This document shows, piece after piece, positions 1-10,233 of a DNA stretch of 64,000 nucleotides. The DNA comes from Craspedostauros australis (lineage: Eukaryota > Bacillariophyta > Bacillariophyceae > Mastogloiales > Achnanthaceae): NCBI GenBank assembly GCA_026770025.1, contig JAMXDE010000028.1, positions 620,001-684,000 on the forward strand. The letters run 5' to 3'. Position numbers and translations under genes: made by a program. How positions within the stretch are numbered: the first letter of the stretch is position 1; each line of letters begins with the position of its first letter. The notes under the pieces are model-generated. The model was not told the origin of the DNA. It searched no databases and was given only the letters and a program-made list of their open reading frames with translations.

Positions 1-221
1 TTTGGGCATCGTTGGCTATTCGTGTTGCTGCGAGTCGGCAAGAATGAGGTTGGAGTGTGTGCGGCACGAATGGTATCCTGAATACGGCTGCTCAGGCAAG
101 CACAACCGTGGGTTGTGGTGGTCTTGTGGTGCTTGTTGCACAGAACATGCGAATTCTCCACAGGCTGCGTGACAGGTTGTCGACACCCACCAAAGATTCG
201 TCTCATTGCTTGATTGATGGG

Positions 222-226
222 TGTAG
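222..226. repeat. Copia target-site duplication, left copy
   Basis: TGTAG immediately before the 5' LTR; the same five bases follow the 3' LTR. Five bp is the usual Copia duplication length. The shared sequence can be read as GTGTAG (6 bp), because the last LTR base is also G. Confidence 0.85.
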
Positions 227-768
227 TTGGGACAGACTTGGTCCGGGATCCACTCGGGACCCAATCATCCGCATTGCGTACACGGTACCCGGTATCCGAA
301 CCCGATACTGCCATGAAAGGCTACCGCGCGCATGTTGTATAGTTGAACCACAATCCATGCTCTACTCGTCCTCCAGCTCATGCAACCGCGCCACCTGTTC
401 AGCTAACCATCTTGCAAATCCAACAAGCATCTTGAAGAGTATCCACACCCGTGGATCAAGTACTGCTCTACGGATGGGACTACTGAACAGCTGGGCATGT
501 GCAGAACCACCACGACATGTTGCTGTACAACACAAACGGCTCAAGCACGATGGCATGAATCCTGCCCTTTTACTCGATCGTCCTGTCAACAGTAAGCTTA
601 ACACATAAAACAAGCAATCAGAAACAATCTTTACAGCTTACTCCCAAGTTTACTATAGTTACACCATCGTCTGATACAGCTTTGCTCTCAGCATCAAACG
701 GCGTCAAAGCCGGTTGAAGGGCAGATCATCCTCCTGACAACGTGCAAAAGACACGGAATACTAACTGG
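227..768 (+). repeat. 5' LTR of Copia element
   Basis: This 542-bp direct repeat matches 8510-9051 with no difference seen by eye. It starts TTGGGACAG and ends CTAACTGG, so the usual TG...CA ends are imperfect. The left boundary is set by the TSD TGTAG, the right one by the end of identity with the 3' copy. Confidence 0.93.
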
Positions 769-1117
769 TAGCTGCGAGTGGTTCTCGCTTACATCCACCT
801 TCCTCACTCTCAAAGAGACTTCCTCAAGTGCGCAGACCGCTGTGTCCAACGACACTGAGCCCAAAGGCTCCAAGCCTCTCAGGACCAACGACCCTGACTA
901 GCAATCGATGAAGTTAGCCCGAAGGCAACTCATCAAACCAAGCCCTTGCTAAGCAAGCGCATCCACCAACACCTGCAAACCAGGTGTACGTCTCAATAGC
1001 ACTCCTGCCAACGCCCCGTGCACACCTTCACCATCGAAGGGGGAAGCGCAGCCAAGCCCGAGACAACCGTCGACACCAAGCGAAGCCCAACGACTTCGAC
1101 ACCTCCACCGCCTCACC
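769..1117 (+). other. Copia untranslated leader
   Basis: This 349-bp stretch lies between the 5' LTR and the gag start codon. It should contain the primer binding site and packaging signals, but neither could be assigned. No protein is recognised in it. Confidence 0.5.
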
Positions 1118-4100
1118 ATGAGCGCCCAAGGAGAAGACACGAGCATCAGCAGCGAAGAACGCAGGCTGGAGGCCTTCGTGGAGCGGCTCAACCAACAAGC
1201 CGCTCAAGCCCTTCGAGATCTCAACGAATCACGAATCTCGCGAGGAGCTAACCCCATCCCAGCTCGGCAAGGGGACCAAACGGCCACCGGGCAAGAAGAA
1301 GGCGACCTCGCCCAAGACAACACCGGGGATGCCAACAACCCACCGAACCCGGGTGAAACCGAGGGAACCGCAGGACGCGAAGGGAACGTAGGCAACCAAA
1401 CTGGATCCACTGGAGGTGCCTTTCCCTTTGACGCCGACGAAGACCCCATCGGACCCGAAACCACGTACGTGGCGTACGAAAGCGAAGACAAGCCAGAGAA
1501 ACCCATCATGGGTGGTCTCACTAAGGCCGGTCGCCACTGGGTACCATGGACGGGAGGTAAACCGAACGTCGAATGGACAGGCCTCGCTGAAGACGCAGCC
1601 CTGTCCTACGACAGCTCCCAACAGCAGTGCGTCCTCCACAACGGCTCGGACTCCAAGAACCAACCGGAGCGGGAGAAAGGCATCCGCCCACGCTTCCGAA
1701 TCGGGGACAACCGCCAGCGCATGCTGCGCCTCCTCAAGGACCACATGTCCACCGCAGGTCTCATCTCGATGACCTACATGAGGAGCAACGAACACCCTGA
1801 TGAGATGGTGTGCGTCCTCGACGCCCCAGGCAGCACCACCATCAGCCAAGCCACCGACCACCACGACACCTATCGCCACTTGTGGGATCGATACGACAAG
1901 CAGAACAACGCATCTGCCGCTCGATTCCTACGCGACAGCCTTGACCCCGACCTCGAAGACCGCCTGATGAACCGCATCAAGCCGAAGTATCAACAAGACT
2001 TCAACGTGATCTTCACCGAACTCATCAAGAGTATCACTTCGAGCTCGCTAGACAAGTACGCACGGCTCCAAGAGAAGGTCAGAAAGACCACGCCCCAGAA
2101 GTTCCAGGGAGAGAACATCCAAGCCATGGCTGACGCTCTTCGCATCATGTGCAAGGAACTTCAAGACGCCGACCAGTTCGAGATTTCGCTCCTCCGTACC
2201 ATGACAGACAACTTCTTCATGGCAGGAGGCAGAACCACGTCAGGAGAACGATACCGTCATCGAATCCTCGACATCAGCGACCGACTCAGACGACTCATCG
2301 AAGACAAGTCCCTCAAGACCTACGAGCAAGCGGAACCCCACCTTCTCCGCGAGGACCTCACGTGGATGGACATCTGCAGCGTAGCCGAGGATGCCTATCT
2401 CGACGAACTGCAGGGAAACTCCTGGCACGCCAACAGGCACTCTCGTGACCGCAACACCCCGCGCATGCATGCAAACCACTCCTCAACTACAAAGGAAGCT
2501 CGTCTTCTGGAACAGAACAAAGGAGGCAAACGCATGAACGCCAAGGGCAAACAGGCCAACAAGAAAACACAGCAAAAGAAGGACCCTTGGATCACAACAC
2601 CCCCACGGAAGGGTGAGCCACAACAAAAGCTCATGAACAACAAGACCTTCCACTGGTGCGCGAAGTGCCGCCACTGGCGCATCTCCCACGGCACAGCCGG
2701 CCACATCGACGACTTCAAGCACAAGCCAAACAGTCCACAGCTCGAAATCGACCATGCAGCATGGACTTGCCTCTCCGCCGAAGCTCACGCAAACGAACGC
2801 TCCTGGTGGACCGCCGTGTGGAACGTGTTCACTACCTTCGAAACCATCAACATCGTCACTGGCACCTTCCTCCTCCTTTGTGCAGCACAAATCTCTCTAC
2901 TCGGCATCGAGTGTGGATGGCATGTGGTGAGTATCATGATGTGGATGACAACAGCCATTGTGCTATTCGCCCTTCACACCAACGTCCCACGCCAATACCA
3001 GCCAACTCCAATGCGAACCATCCGCCAGGTAAACACGTGGAGGAAGAAACAAAACAAGTCAAATAGAGCAAGACCACGCTTCTATCACTACCCGGCAACG
3101 CCCTCGAACGATCTCTACGACTCTCTGTTCGGGAACAACGACTTCAAACATTTTCTCCTTCACAAGCGCACCAACGCGAAACATCACGCCCCACGTCACG
3201 CCCCAAGTGCGAACCACCAAAACAAAACTCGCCGCGCTCTCCGGTTCCCAAAACACCAAAACTCCTGTCGCGCGCGAAACAGAATGAATCCCGCTCGTCC
3301 ACCGAACCGGCACACGAAACATCACTGCGACTTTTACCACTTAAGGACTCCCACTCGCTTCAAGCGGGGGTCTCACACAGATCCAAGTGAACATCAGAGT
3401 CTCCGTCACAACGGTAACACAAGCGAAGCACAGTCCCATGGATACACAGGCACCAGTCTAATTACCAACGCCTACCACACCCTCGCAACAACCTTCGGTT
3501 TCCAACATGTCTTCGCCGCACCCCACAAGGTGGAAGGCATCATCCCTCAAGACGGCTCCTTCGATGTGGTATGGGACACCGGCGCCTCCATCTGTGTGAC
3601 CAACGATATTAACGACTTCGTGGGCCCTACGTCTGCTCCAACCTCGCCAACCTTCCTCAACGGGTTTCTTCGCCGCACCAAGGTAAAGACGAAAGGCAGG
3701 GTTAAATGGTCCATCCTCGACGTCAACGGCAACCCTCGATCCTTATCTCTCCCGGCTTTCTATGTGCCGGAGTCCTCAGTCAAGCTCATCAGCACCGCAT
3801 GCCTCCTCAATGAATACAAAGGGGAGAATATTGTCGTGGAAGCGAACAACATCCAGCTGAGCGGCATCCCTGGAAACGACGAACGAGGTCCCATCATCGC
3901 CCACAACAAGAAATCGAACAACCTTCCGACCTCACGTGCATATCGCACTGGCGACCTCATCGAACTCCCAGCGGCGCTCGCCACAACTGTAACTTCCGTG
4001 GCAGAGCAGAACCAAAACCTGTCTCAACCGCAAAAGGAGCTGCTCAAGTGGCACTATCGACTCGGGCACCTCTCCTTCAGACGAGTGCAGTTTCTACTCC

Positions 4101-7069
4101 GATCCGGCGCCCTCGTCAACACTGAGGCATCACGGAAGATGCAAACAGCTGCCGCCCGCGTACAAGAATGCCCGCTGTGTGCGGCGTGCCAATTTGGCAA
4201 ACAACACCGCAGAACCACACCAGGCACAACGCAACACGCCGTCCAAGACCGACAGGGAGTGATCAAAACGGACCACCTCTTCCCGGGTCAGCAAGTCTCA
4301 GTGGACCACTTCGTGGGACGCACCTTGGGCCGCCTCTTCACAGGAAGAGGCAAGTCCGATGCGTCGGAGATGTACAAGGGTGGCGCAATGTTCGTGGACC
4401 ACGCGTCCGGCTACATACACGTGGAGCCAGTCGCATCCCTCACGACCCACGCTACGTTGGAAGCCAAGGAACGATTCGAATCCATGTGCCGTGATGTGGG
4501 TGTACCCGTGCGCTCGTACCTCTCGGACAACGCCACCACTTTTACATCGCCAGATTATGCCGAACACCTCAAACGGTTTCATCAAGTACACCGCTTTGCT
4601 GGAGTTGGCGCCCACCATCACAACGGAGTGGCCGAGCGCAGCATCCGCACGATTATCTCTATGGCACGAACAATGATGATGCATCAAAGCATTCATTGGC
4701 CTACGATGTTCGATGCCCAGCACTGGCCCATGGCCGTCGTCCATGCCGCTTACGTACACAACCGCGTACCAAGCGCAGCAACAGGACTCACGCCTTTGGA
4801 TATTCTCTCGCGCACACGCATGCCCCTGAAACAGCTACACAACCTACATGTGTGGGGCAGCCCCGTCTACGTCTTGAACAAGGCGCTCGGCGACGGCCGC
4901 AAGATACCAAGATGGGAACCACGTGGGGAGCGCTATGTAAACATGGGACTCTCCGCTCGCCACGCATCCACGGTTCCGCTGGTCCTCTCACCGAGAACGG
5001 GATCAATCACACCACAATTTCACGTTGTGTTTGACGATTGGTTCGCGACGATAGCGACTGATCTGGCTGATCTCCCAGACTACAACTCAACGGAATGGAC
5101 GCACATGTTTGGCGACACTACGTATCAAATACCGTTCGATGACGACGATGTCATTGCTATGGAGGAGCGGGACATCGAGCAAGAGGATGAAGCCGATCAT
5201 CAGCGATTCCTTCCCTCACACGGTGACGATCCACCAGCAAAATTGTTGCCAAAAACGCCAAACACAAGAACCCCGATTGTGAGTGAACAAAATTCACCAA
5301 CTCACATTTTGAGGCAACCCGTGACATCACACACGAAAAACGAAGTCACCCCAATCGACCAAGTGCAACCACCTCAGCAAACCAGCCGCTCGCCAACAAC
5401 CATCGATATCAACAAGCCGATACCACCAATGCCATCGACAGAGGGAGCCGGAGAAGATCCAGCAAGCCACGCTGAACCGCTGCCGCCAACAGAGGGAGTT
5501 GTCAACGACAACAGTGACGACGATGTACAACCACCAATCGACTCTCCTCCGACTTCACCGCTGCGCAAACCCATCACCGCACCGACAGAACAACCCACGA
5601 CAAAGAAGGTAAAGCCGCCTCCACTGCGCCGCTCTGAACGCATCAGCAAGCGCACACCACGAGAGCGACGGACCGTTGAGCGCCTGACCTACGACACCTT
5701 GGGCGGAAAAGTGGTTTGGACCGACGACACCACACAACCACCCGAAACCAGCGCAAACGTAACCACCATCACAATGAGTGAACCCAGCAAGGACCAAGCC
5801 GTGGCAGACATGAAGAACGCTCTCCAGACCTGCCTTGCGACACTCAAGAAGTATGCCACTCATCAAGATGGCGCAGTAACACAGAAGGCCCACGCTCTGG
5901 TGCGCGACACTGACTCCATGCTCCGAAATCTAGCGACAATCGAAACCACCGAATTAACTCGGGAAGAACGACGCTGGGCACAGGGCGACCTCGAGATGGA
6001 AAGGATGCTTCGCATCCAACAACTCGAAATCCGAGCCAGAATGCGCAAGGAACAAGAGGACGCAGCGACAAGCGGAGGAGCGCCAACCAACGAACATCAC
6101 GTCCTAATGGCAAGCAACCCGCCCGACACACTCGCGAATGACGACGACTCTTCTGACGATTCCGAAATGGGGCCCACGGAGATGGCAACCTTGTGGACCC
6201 AACTTCCACGCGTCGTCCAATACATGGAGCATTATTTCGATCATGTTGTGCACTTCAGGTTCCCATCGAGAGACGTTCGCATGCAGTGCCTCTACTACGC
6301 CATCCGCCAACTCATCGAAACTCTCGACGACCTCATCCTCGCTGACGAATACGAGCTACCTGTCTCCTACTTCGGTTTTATTCCAAGGACAGAAGGAGAG
6401 CCATACACCCTCGAGCGAGCGATCGCAGCGGTCAATAGCGGCATACGGCCACCCGACGACAGCGAAAGGCTGTTCAACTTCATGACCCGAGCCAGCTGCG
6501 TTTGGAACATCGCCACGCACAACGAACGCTACGAAGTCGCGCTGCATCACCTGCTCGTCCAACTCGGAGTGGCTCCGGCGATCCCACCAAACATACCGGT
6601 CCCTCCAAGCGAATTCGAACCGGCCGAACACCGTGCCTCAGCTTCGACAAGCACCCATTTTTCACAACAACATGAGAACGACGAATCCGACGAACACTAC
6701 GCGATGGCAGCAACCTTTGAGCACGATGGTAACAACCATACCGACAACCACCGCGCCTTCATCACATACGACTTGCTCAGCTTCTTCACGACCGGGGGCG
6801 ATCTCAGCATCTCGGATCGACACGTCAGCTACAAGGCATCCAAGACCGATCCCGACACCCTCTCCTTCAGCGAGGCGATGAACGACGACAACAAACAAGA
6901 ATGGATGGCAGCCGCACACAAAGAAATTCATGACCTTACCAAAAAGGGGACTTGGATTGAGGTGCCAAAATCCACCGCCACCGATCGCATCTTCCCTGGC
7001 ACGTGGGTGTTTCGGCGCAAGCGGATGCCCGACGGCACGGTAAAGAAGTATAAGGGACGGTGGTGCTGA
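1118..7069 (+). CDS. Copia Gag-Pol polyprotein, first part (Gag, protease, integrase, start of RT)
   Basis: This 1983-residue frame begins with ATG in a CACC-ATG context. Gag helices (RHLWDRYDKQ type) lie near residues 250-375. A zinc-finger-like segment at about 513-529 has CxxC followed by two His, not the usual CCHC knuckle. Two hydrophobic stretches (about 576-596 and 602-620) look like membrane helices, which is unusual between Gag and protease. The aspartic protease has its DTGA site near residue 820. The integrase has an HxxxH...CxxC pre-domain from about 975 and catalytic D1094, D1137 and E1173, a clean D,D-35-E spacing. A long low-complexity and charged linker (about 1330-1920) follows. 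RT begins with the usual KEIHDL and W-x-P-like segments and stops at TGA 7067-7069, right after KGRWC. The same frame continues directly into the rest of RT, so this is one polyprotein with an internal stop. Confidence 0.93.
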   Translation: MSAQGEDTSISSEERRLEAFVERLNQQAAQALRDLNESRISRGANPIPARQGDQTATGQEEGDLAQDNTGDANNPPNPGETEGTAGREGNVGNQTGSTGGAFPFDADEDPIGPETTYVAYESEDKPEKPIMGGLTKAGRHWVPWTGGKPNVEWTGLAEDAALSYDSSQQQCVLHNGSDSKNQPEREKGIRPRFRIGDNRQRMLRLLKDHMSTAGLISMTYMRSNEHPDEMVCVLDAPGSTTISQATDHHDTYRHLWDRYDKQNNASAARFLRDSLDPDLEDRLMNRIKPKYQQDFNVIFTELIKSITSSSLDKYARLQEKVRKTTPQKFQGENIQAMADALRIMCKELQDADQFEISLLRTMTDNFFMAGGRTTSGERYRHRILDISDRLRRLIEDKSLKTYEQAEPHLLREDLTWMDICSVAEDAYLDELQGNSWHANRHSRDRNTPRMHANHSSTTKEARLLEQNKGGKRMNAKGKQANKKTQQKKDPWITTPPRKGEPQQKLMNNKTFHWCAKCRHWRISHGTAGHIDDFKHKPNSPQLEIDHAAWTCLSAEAHANERSWWTAVWNVFTTFETINIVTGTFLLLCAAQISLLGIECGWHVVSIMMWMTTAIVLFALHTNVPRQYQPTPMRTIRQVNTWRKKQNKSNRARPRFYHYPATPSNDLYDSLFGNNDFKHFLLHKRTNAKHHAPRHAPSANHQNKTRRALRFPKHQNSCRARNRMNPARPPNRHTKHHCDFYHLRTPTRFKRGSHTDPSEHQSLRHNGNTSEAQSHGYTGTSLITNAYHTLATTFGFQHVFAAPHKVEGIIPQDGSFDVVWDTGASICVTNDINDFVGPTSAPTSPTFLNGFLRRTKVKTKGRVKWSILDVNGNPRSLSLPAFYVPESSVKLISTACLLNEYKGENIVVEANNIQLSGIPGNDERGPIIAHNKKSNNLPTSRAYRTGDLIELPAALATTVTSVAEQNQNLSQPQKELLKWHYRLGHLSFRRVQFLLRSGALVNTEASRKMQTAAARVQECPLCAACQFGKQHRRTTPGTTQHAVQDRQGVIKTDHLFPGQQVSVDHFVGRTLGRLFTGRGKSDASEMYKGGAMFVDHASGYIHVEPVASLTTHATLEAKERFESMCRDVGVPVRSYLSDNATTFTSPDYAEHLKRFHQVHRFAGVGAHHHNGVAERSIRTIISMARTMMMHQSIHWPTMFDAQHWPMAVVHAAYVHNRVPSAATGLTPLDILSRTRMPLKQLHNLHVWGSPVYVLNKALGDGRKIPRWEPRGERYVNMGLSARHASTVPLVLSPRTGSITPQFHVVFDDWFATIATDLADLPDYNSTEWTHMFGDTTYQIPFDDDDVIAMEERDIEQEDEADHQRFLPSHGDDPPAKLLPKTPNTRTPIVSEQNSPTHILRQPVTSHTKNEVTPIDQVQPPQQTSRSPTTIDINKPIPPMPSTEGAGEDPASHAEPLPPTEGVVNDNSDDDVQPPIDSPPTSPLRKPITAPTEQPTTKKVKPPPLRRSERISKRTPRERRTVERLTYDTLGGKVVWTDDTTQPPETSANVTTITMSEPSKDQAVADMKNALQTCLATLKKYATHQDGAVTQKAHALVRDTDSMLRNLATIETTELTREERRWAQGDLEMERMLRIQQLEIRARMRKEQEDAATSGGAPTNEHHVLMASNPPDTLANDDDSSDDSEMGPTEMATLWTQLPRVVQYMEHYFDHVVHFRFPSRDVRMQCLYYAIRQLIETLDDLILADEYELPVSYFGFIPRTEGEPYTLERAIAAVNSGIRPPDDSERLFNFMTRASCVWNIATHNERYEVALHHLLVQLGVAPAIPPNIPVPPSEFEPAEHRASASTSTHFSQQHENDESDEHYAMAATFEHDGNNHTDNHRAFITYDLLSFFTTGGDLSISDRHVSYKASKTDPDTLSFSEAMNDDNKQEWMAAAHKEIHDLTKKGTWIEVPKSTATDRIFPGTWVFRRKRMPDGTVKKYKGRWC

Positions 7070-8425
7070 AGAGGCGACATGATGACTGAGACGGAAGCAA
7101 CTTACGCCCCGGTCGTTGCCTGGTCCTCTGTTCGCGTCTTTCTCATCCTTTCCATCTTGCTTCGCTGGGTCACGACGTCAATTGATTTCTCAAACGCCTT
7201 CGTACAAGCCGACATCCATCGTCCGGTATACCTACACCTTCCCCGCGGATTCCGATCAACCAACGGACCCGATACATGCCTCAAGCTGATCAAAAGCCTC
7301 TACGGGTTAACTATAGCTCCCAAGCTATGGTACCAACACCTCGTACGTGCTCTCCTCGCGGAAGGATTTCACGCGTGTGATCAAGAACGGTGCCTGTTCA
7401 TGCGCGATGGGATGATGATCGTCCTCTATGTGGACGATGCCGGCATTGCCTCGCGCACGGAAGAAGAAGCGGACGCATTCATTGAGTCCATGCGTAAGCG
7501 CGGATTCGATCTCACACGAGAAGGCACCTTCACGGAATTTCTGGGAATATCGCTACACAGAGATCCCAAGAACAACACCATCCACCTCAAACAAACCGGC
7601 CTCATCAACAAGATCATCGACGCTACAGGCATGCAGAACTGCAAACCCAACGTGACACCCACAACACAACTTGCCCTCGGAGCATCAAATGATCAACCCC
7701 CGATGACGGAGGCATGGAACTACCGCTCCGTTGTTGGTATGCTACTCTACTTGACTACAAATACACGCCCCGACCTAGCTTTCGCCGTCTCTCAAGTGGC
7801 GCGATTCAGCAACGACCCTCGCCAGCCACACGCAAAGGCAATCAAGATGATCGTGCGCTACCTTCGCCACACCGACACCATGGGAACCATTGTGCGTCCA
7901 ACGGGTCAACTCAACCTGGAATGCTACGTTGATGCCGATTTCGCAGGCCTATACAAGCGCGAGGCCGACGACTCCCCAAACGCAGTACGTTCCCGCACAG
8001 GATATGTCATCATCCTCGGCGGCTGCCCACTTGTGTGGAAATCGAAGCTACAGACGGAAATCGCCTTGTCCACAATGGAATCGGAGTACGCCGCACTGTC
8101 TCTCGCTATGCGCGCCCTCATCCCGATGCAACAACTTATCAACGAAGTGAAAGCATCAACCAACCTCAACCAATCGCTGCAAACCAACATCCAGTGCACC
8201 GTGTTTGAGGATAACGAGGCGTGTATCTCACTGGCAACGAATCACAAGGTCACGGCACGAACCAAGCATTTCCTAACCAAGTGGCACTTCTTCTGGCACT
8301 GGGTCAAGGAGGGCTTCATCCGGATCCTTCACGTACCAACACCCCACCAAATTGCTGACATCTTCACCAAAGGCCTCGCGCGGGACGCGTTTGAGCATCT
8401 ACGCCGTATGCTCATGGGGTGGTGA
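7070..8425 (+). CDS. Copia Pol, second part (RT palm, thumb and RNase H)
   Basis: This stretch lies in the same frame as the preceding part, separated only by TGA at 7067-7069; the first ATG inside it is at 7079. It starts with the RT segment ending in YAPVVAW and includes the YVDD catalytic loop at 7427-7438. An RNase H domain with the conserved YVDADFAG, S-x-MESEYAAL and EDN motifs follows, then the usual Copia C-terminus (HQIADIFTKGL). No frameshift or other stop was seen, so these enzymes would be functional if the stop were bypassed. As a separate protein from ATG 7079 it would lack the RT fingers and is unlikely to work. Confidence 0.92.
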   Translation, partial: RGDMMTETEATYAPVVAWSSVRVFLILSILLRWVTTSIDFSNAFVQADIHRPVYLHLPRGFRSTNGPDTCLKLIKSLYGLTIAPKLWYQHLVRALLAEGFHACDQERCLFMRDGMMIVLYVDDAGIASRTEEEADAFIESMRKRGFDLTREGTFTEFLGISLHRDPKNNTIHLKQTGLINKIIDATGMQNCKPNVTPTTQLALGASNDQPPMTEAWNYRSVVGMLLYLTTNTRPDLAFAVSQVARFSNDPRQPHAKAIKMIVRYLRHTDTMGTIVRPTGQLNLECYVDADFAGLYKREADDSPNAVRSRTGYVIILGGCPLVWKSKLQTEIALSTMESEYAALSLAMRALIPMQQLINEVKASTNLNQSLQTNIQCTVFEDNEACISLATNHKVTARTKHFLTKWHFFWHWVKEGFIRILHVPTPHQIADIFTKGLARDAFEHLRRMLMGW

Positions 8426-8498
8426 GGGCATCACAAACTGTGAACTATTGATCGAACGATGGAGGTTTTTACTCCAGGGACATGCTTCGCACTACGCC

Positions 8499-8509
8499 GA
8501 GAGGGAGAG
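8499..8509 (+). other. Polypurine tract
   Basis: An eleven-base all-purine run (GAGAGGGAGAG) ends exactly where the 3' LTR begins. This is the expected primer for plus-strand DNA synthesis and fixes the LTR start at 8510. Confidence 0.8.
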
Positions 8510-9051
8510 TTGGGACAGACTTGGTCCGGGATCCACTCGGGACCCAATCATCCGCATTGCGTACACGGTACCCGGTATCCGAACCCGATACTGCCATGAA
8601 AGGCTACCGCGCGCATGTTGTATAGTTGAACCACAATCCATGCTCTACTCGTCCTCCAGCTCATGCAACCGCGCCACCTGTTCAGCTAACCATCTTGCAA
8701 ATCCAACAAGCATCTTGAAGAGTATCCACACCCGTGGATCAAGTACTGCTCTACGGATGGGACTACTGAACAGCTGGGCATGTGCAGAACCACCACGACA
8801 TGTTGCTGTACAACACAAACGGCTCAAGCACGATGGCATGAATCCTGCCCTTTTACTCGATCGTCCTGTCAACAGTAAGCTTAACACATAAAACAAGCAA
8901 TCAGAAACAATCTTTACAGCTTACTCCCAAGTTTACTATAGTTACACCATCGTCTGATACAGCTTTGCTCTCAGCATCAAACGGCGTCAAAGCCGGTTGA
9001 AGGGCAGATCATCCTCCTGACAACGTGCAAAAGACACGGAATACTAACTGG
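8510..9051 (+). repeat. 3' LTR of Copia element
   Basis: Second 542-bp copy of the LTR. A purine-rich tract lies immediately before it, and the TSD TGTAG (9052-9056) immediately after it. Confidence 0.93.
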
Positions 9052-9056
9052 TGTAG
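9052..9056. repeat. Copia target-site duplication, right copy
   Basis: TGTAG immediately after the 3' LTR, matching 222-226. Confidence 0.85.
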
Positions 9057-9127
9057 AGAGAATCGACTCATCCGAACAAGACAACACCGATTGGCACATC
9101 TGTCGTGGAAGACGCTACATACACTCG

Positions 9128-9160
<33 letters not shown>

Positions 9161-9414
9161 CATAGTAGAGAGACCAATTGATGATGCGGAGACTCTGGCA
9201 TGGGAGGGATGTCAAGCGTAATTAACAATTAACAATAGAGCAGGAGTAGGAATTAGCTGAATGGCAGAAGATGCGAGACCGCGCTCATTCATTGATGGCA
9301 CTCCGTAGCATGCTGAAGTGCGATGAATAGCGTTGCATCCACTGTAGGTACCATACTCTACCCTGCGAGAATTCTATTCTAGTTGCTCGCCTTTCTCTCC
9401 AGAGAACCTCCCAA
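9057..9414. other. Spacer between Copia element and PDZ gene
   Basis: No gene seen. It contains a (CT)12 microsatellite at 9128-9151 and a TACCATAC motif at 9349-9356, 3' of the minus-strand PDZ gene. Confidence 0.6.
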
Positions 9415-10233
9415 CTAATTCGCAGACGCAGCTGATCGTTCCACAACCAAGACAACGGGACGCCCTTCCGGATCCATTCGGTTGGATGCAACGGCCTCCA
9501 TCACTTCCTCGAATGGTCGAAAGTCCGCGCTGTACATGAACCTCATGGTCTTGGGCGTGCCGATGCCTCCCGCCATGAGCTGCCATGTGGGGCCCGCCAT
9601 CTCCATGCGGCACGCCGTGAAACCCCGCACGAGATCGCCGACCTGAATCCCAGCCGCGCCGCCATTCGAGCCATCGGCGATCTCATCGACGACCGTGGCG
9701 CCTGGCATGGTCTCCGATTCGCCCAGAATGAGTCCCAACGGCAGCATCGTCTCGTGCACGCTGATGATGCTGTTGTCATCTTCCGGAAGCCTTCGTGGGA
9801 ATTGCACCTTCTCGTCGACGCTGGACCCGTCCGGCTTCAGGATGGGGACCACCGCGCTGTACCGGTCGATGTATGCCTGACGTTCATCGAGCTCTGCCTG
9901 AATCTGCTGCTGCTCTTCCTCCGCAATGTCGCTCTTGCGCTGGTTGAAGGACTCCACTTCCTCGCGCAATTTGGCGGCTTGCTGGCGCAACTTCTCGGCC
10001 TCTTGCTCCAGGGATCCGAACAGCGGTCCTGCGCGGCGGCTGGACAAGCGCGGCTGCGTTTGTTGCTGCGCATGGCGCTGCTGTGGAAGGTTGTCATTGT
10101 CATCGACGCCACGAATGCCATTGGATGGTGGGAGGAATGCTGCTCGAGACGAAGCAGTGGATGACGCGACCGTGTAATGCCATGATGCTGTGAATAGCAA
10201 GCATCCCAGTTCGAATGCCCTCGATTGGAGCAT
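9415..10233 (-). CDS. Plastid-targeted PDZ-domain protein
   Basis: Single exon, 272 residues. The N-terminus is a hydrophobic signal peptide (about residues 6-25) followed by a Ser/Thr/Arg-rich stretch with an AAFLPP motif. That bipartite layout resembles the ASAFAP plastid-import signal of heterokont algae. Residues about 75-125 form a Gln/Glu-rich coiled coil. Residues about 165-265 carry a PDZ-like fold, seen as LGLILGES, an acidic turn, then GDLVRGF. The predicted site is therefore the plastid stroma or thylakoid surface, perhaps as a scaffold; no catalytic domain is present and the function is unknown. Start chosen as the ATG that leaves the signal peptide intact. The transposon at 10535 lies about 300 bp upstream of it. 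Confidence 0.8.
   Translation of the reverse strand: MLQSRAFELGCLLFTASWHYTVASSTASSRAAFLPPSNGIRGVDDNDNLPQQRHAQQQTQPRLSSRRAGPLFGSLEQEAEKLRQQAAKLREEVESFNQRKSDIAEEEQQQIQAELDERQAYIDRYSAVVPILKPDGSSVDEKVQFPRRLPEDDNSIISVHETMLPLGLILGESETMPGATVVDEIADGSNGGAAGIQVGDLVRGFTACRMEMAGPTWQLMAGGIGTPKTMRFMYSADFRPFEEVMEAVASNRMDPEGRPVVLVVERSAASAN

Larger units (their letters stand above)
227..9051 (+). mobile_element. Ty1/copia LTR retrotransposon, near-complete
   Basis: This element has two 542-bp LTRs, a polypurine tract directly before the 3' LTR, a TGTAG duplication on both sides (222-226 and 9052-9056), and a gag-protease-integrase-RT-RNaseH frame. Integrase before RT is the Copia order. The two LTRs read as identical over their whole length, which points to a very recent insertion, since both copies are made from one template. 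The coding frame is broken by one TGA codon in the RT (7067-7069). The bases after the 5' LTR (769 onward) should hold the primer binding site, but I could not match a tRNA confidently. Bases 1-221 are pre-insertion flank with no recognisable gene. Confidence 0.95.

Noticed and set aside
57-608. 183-residue open frame across the 5' LTR
   Set aside because: The same frame recurs in the 3' LTR copy; it is LTR sequence with no protein features.
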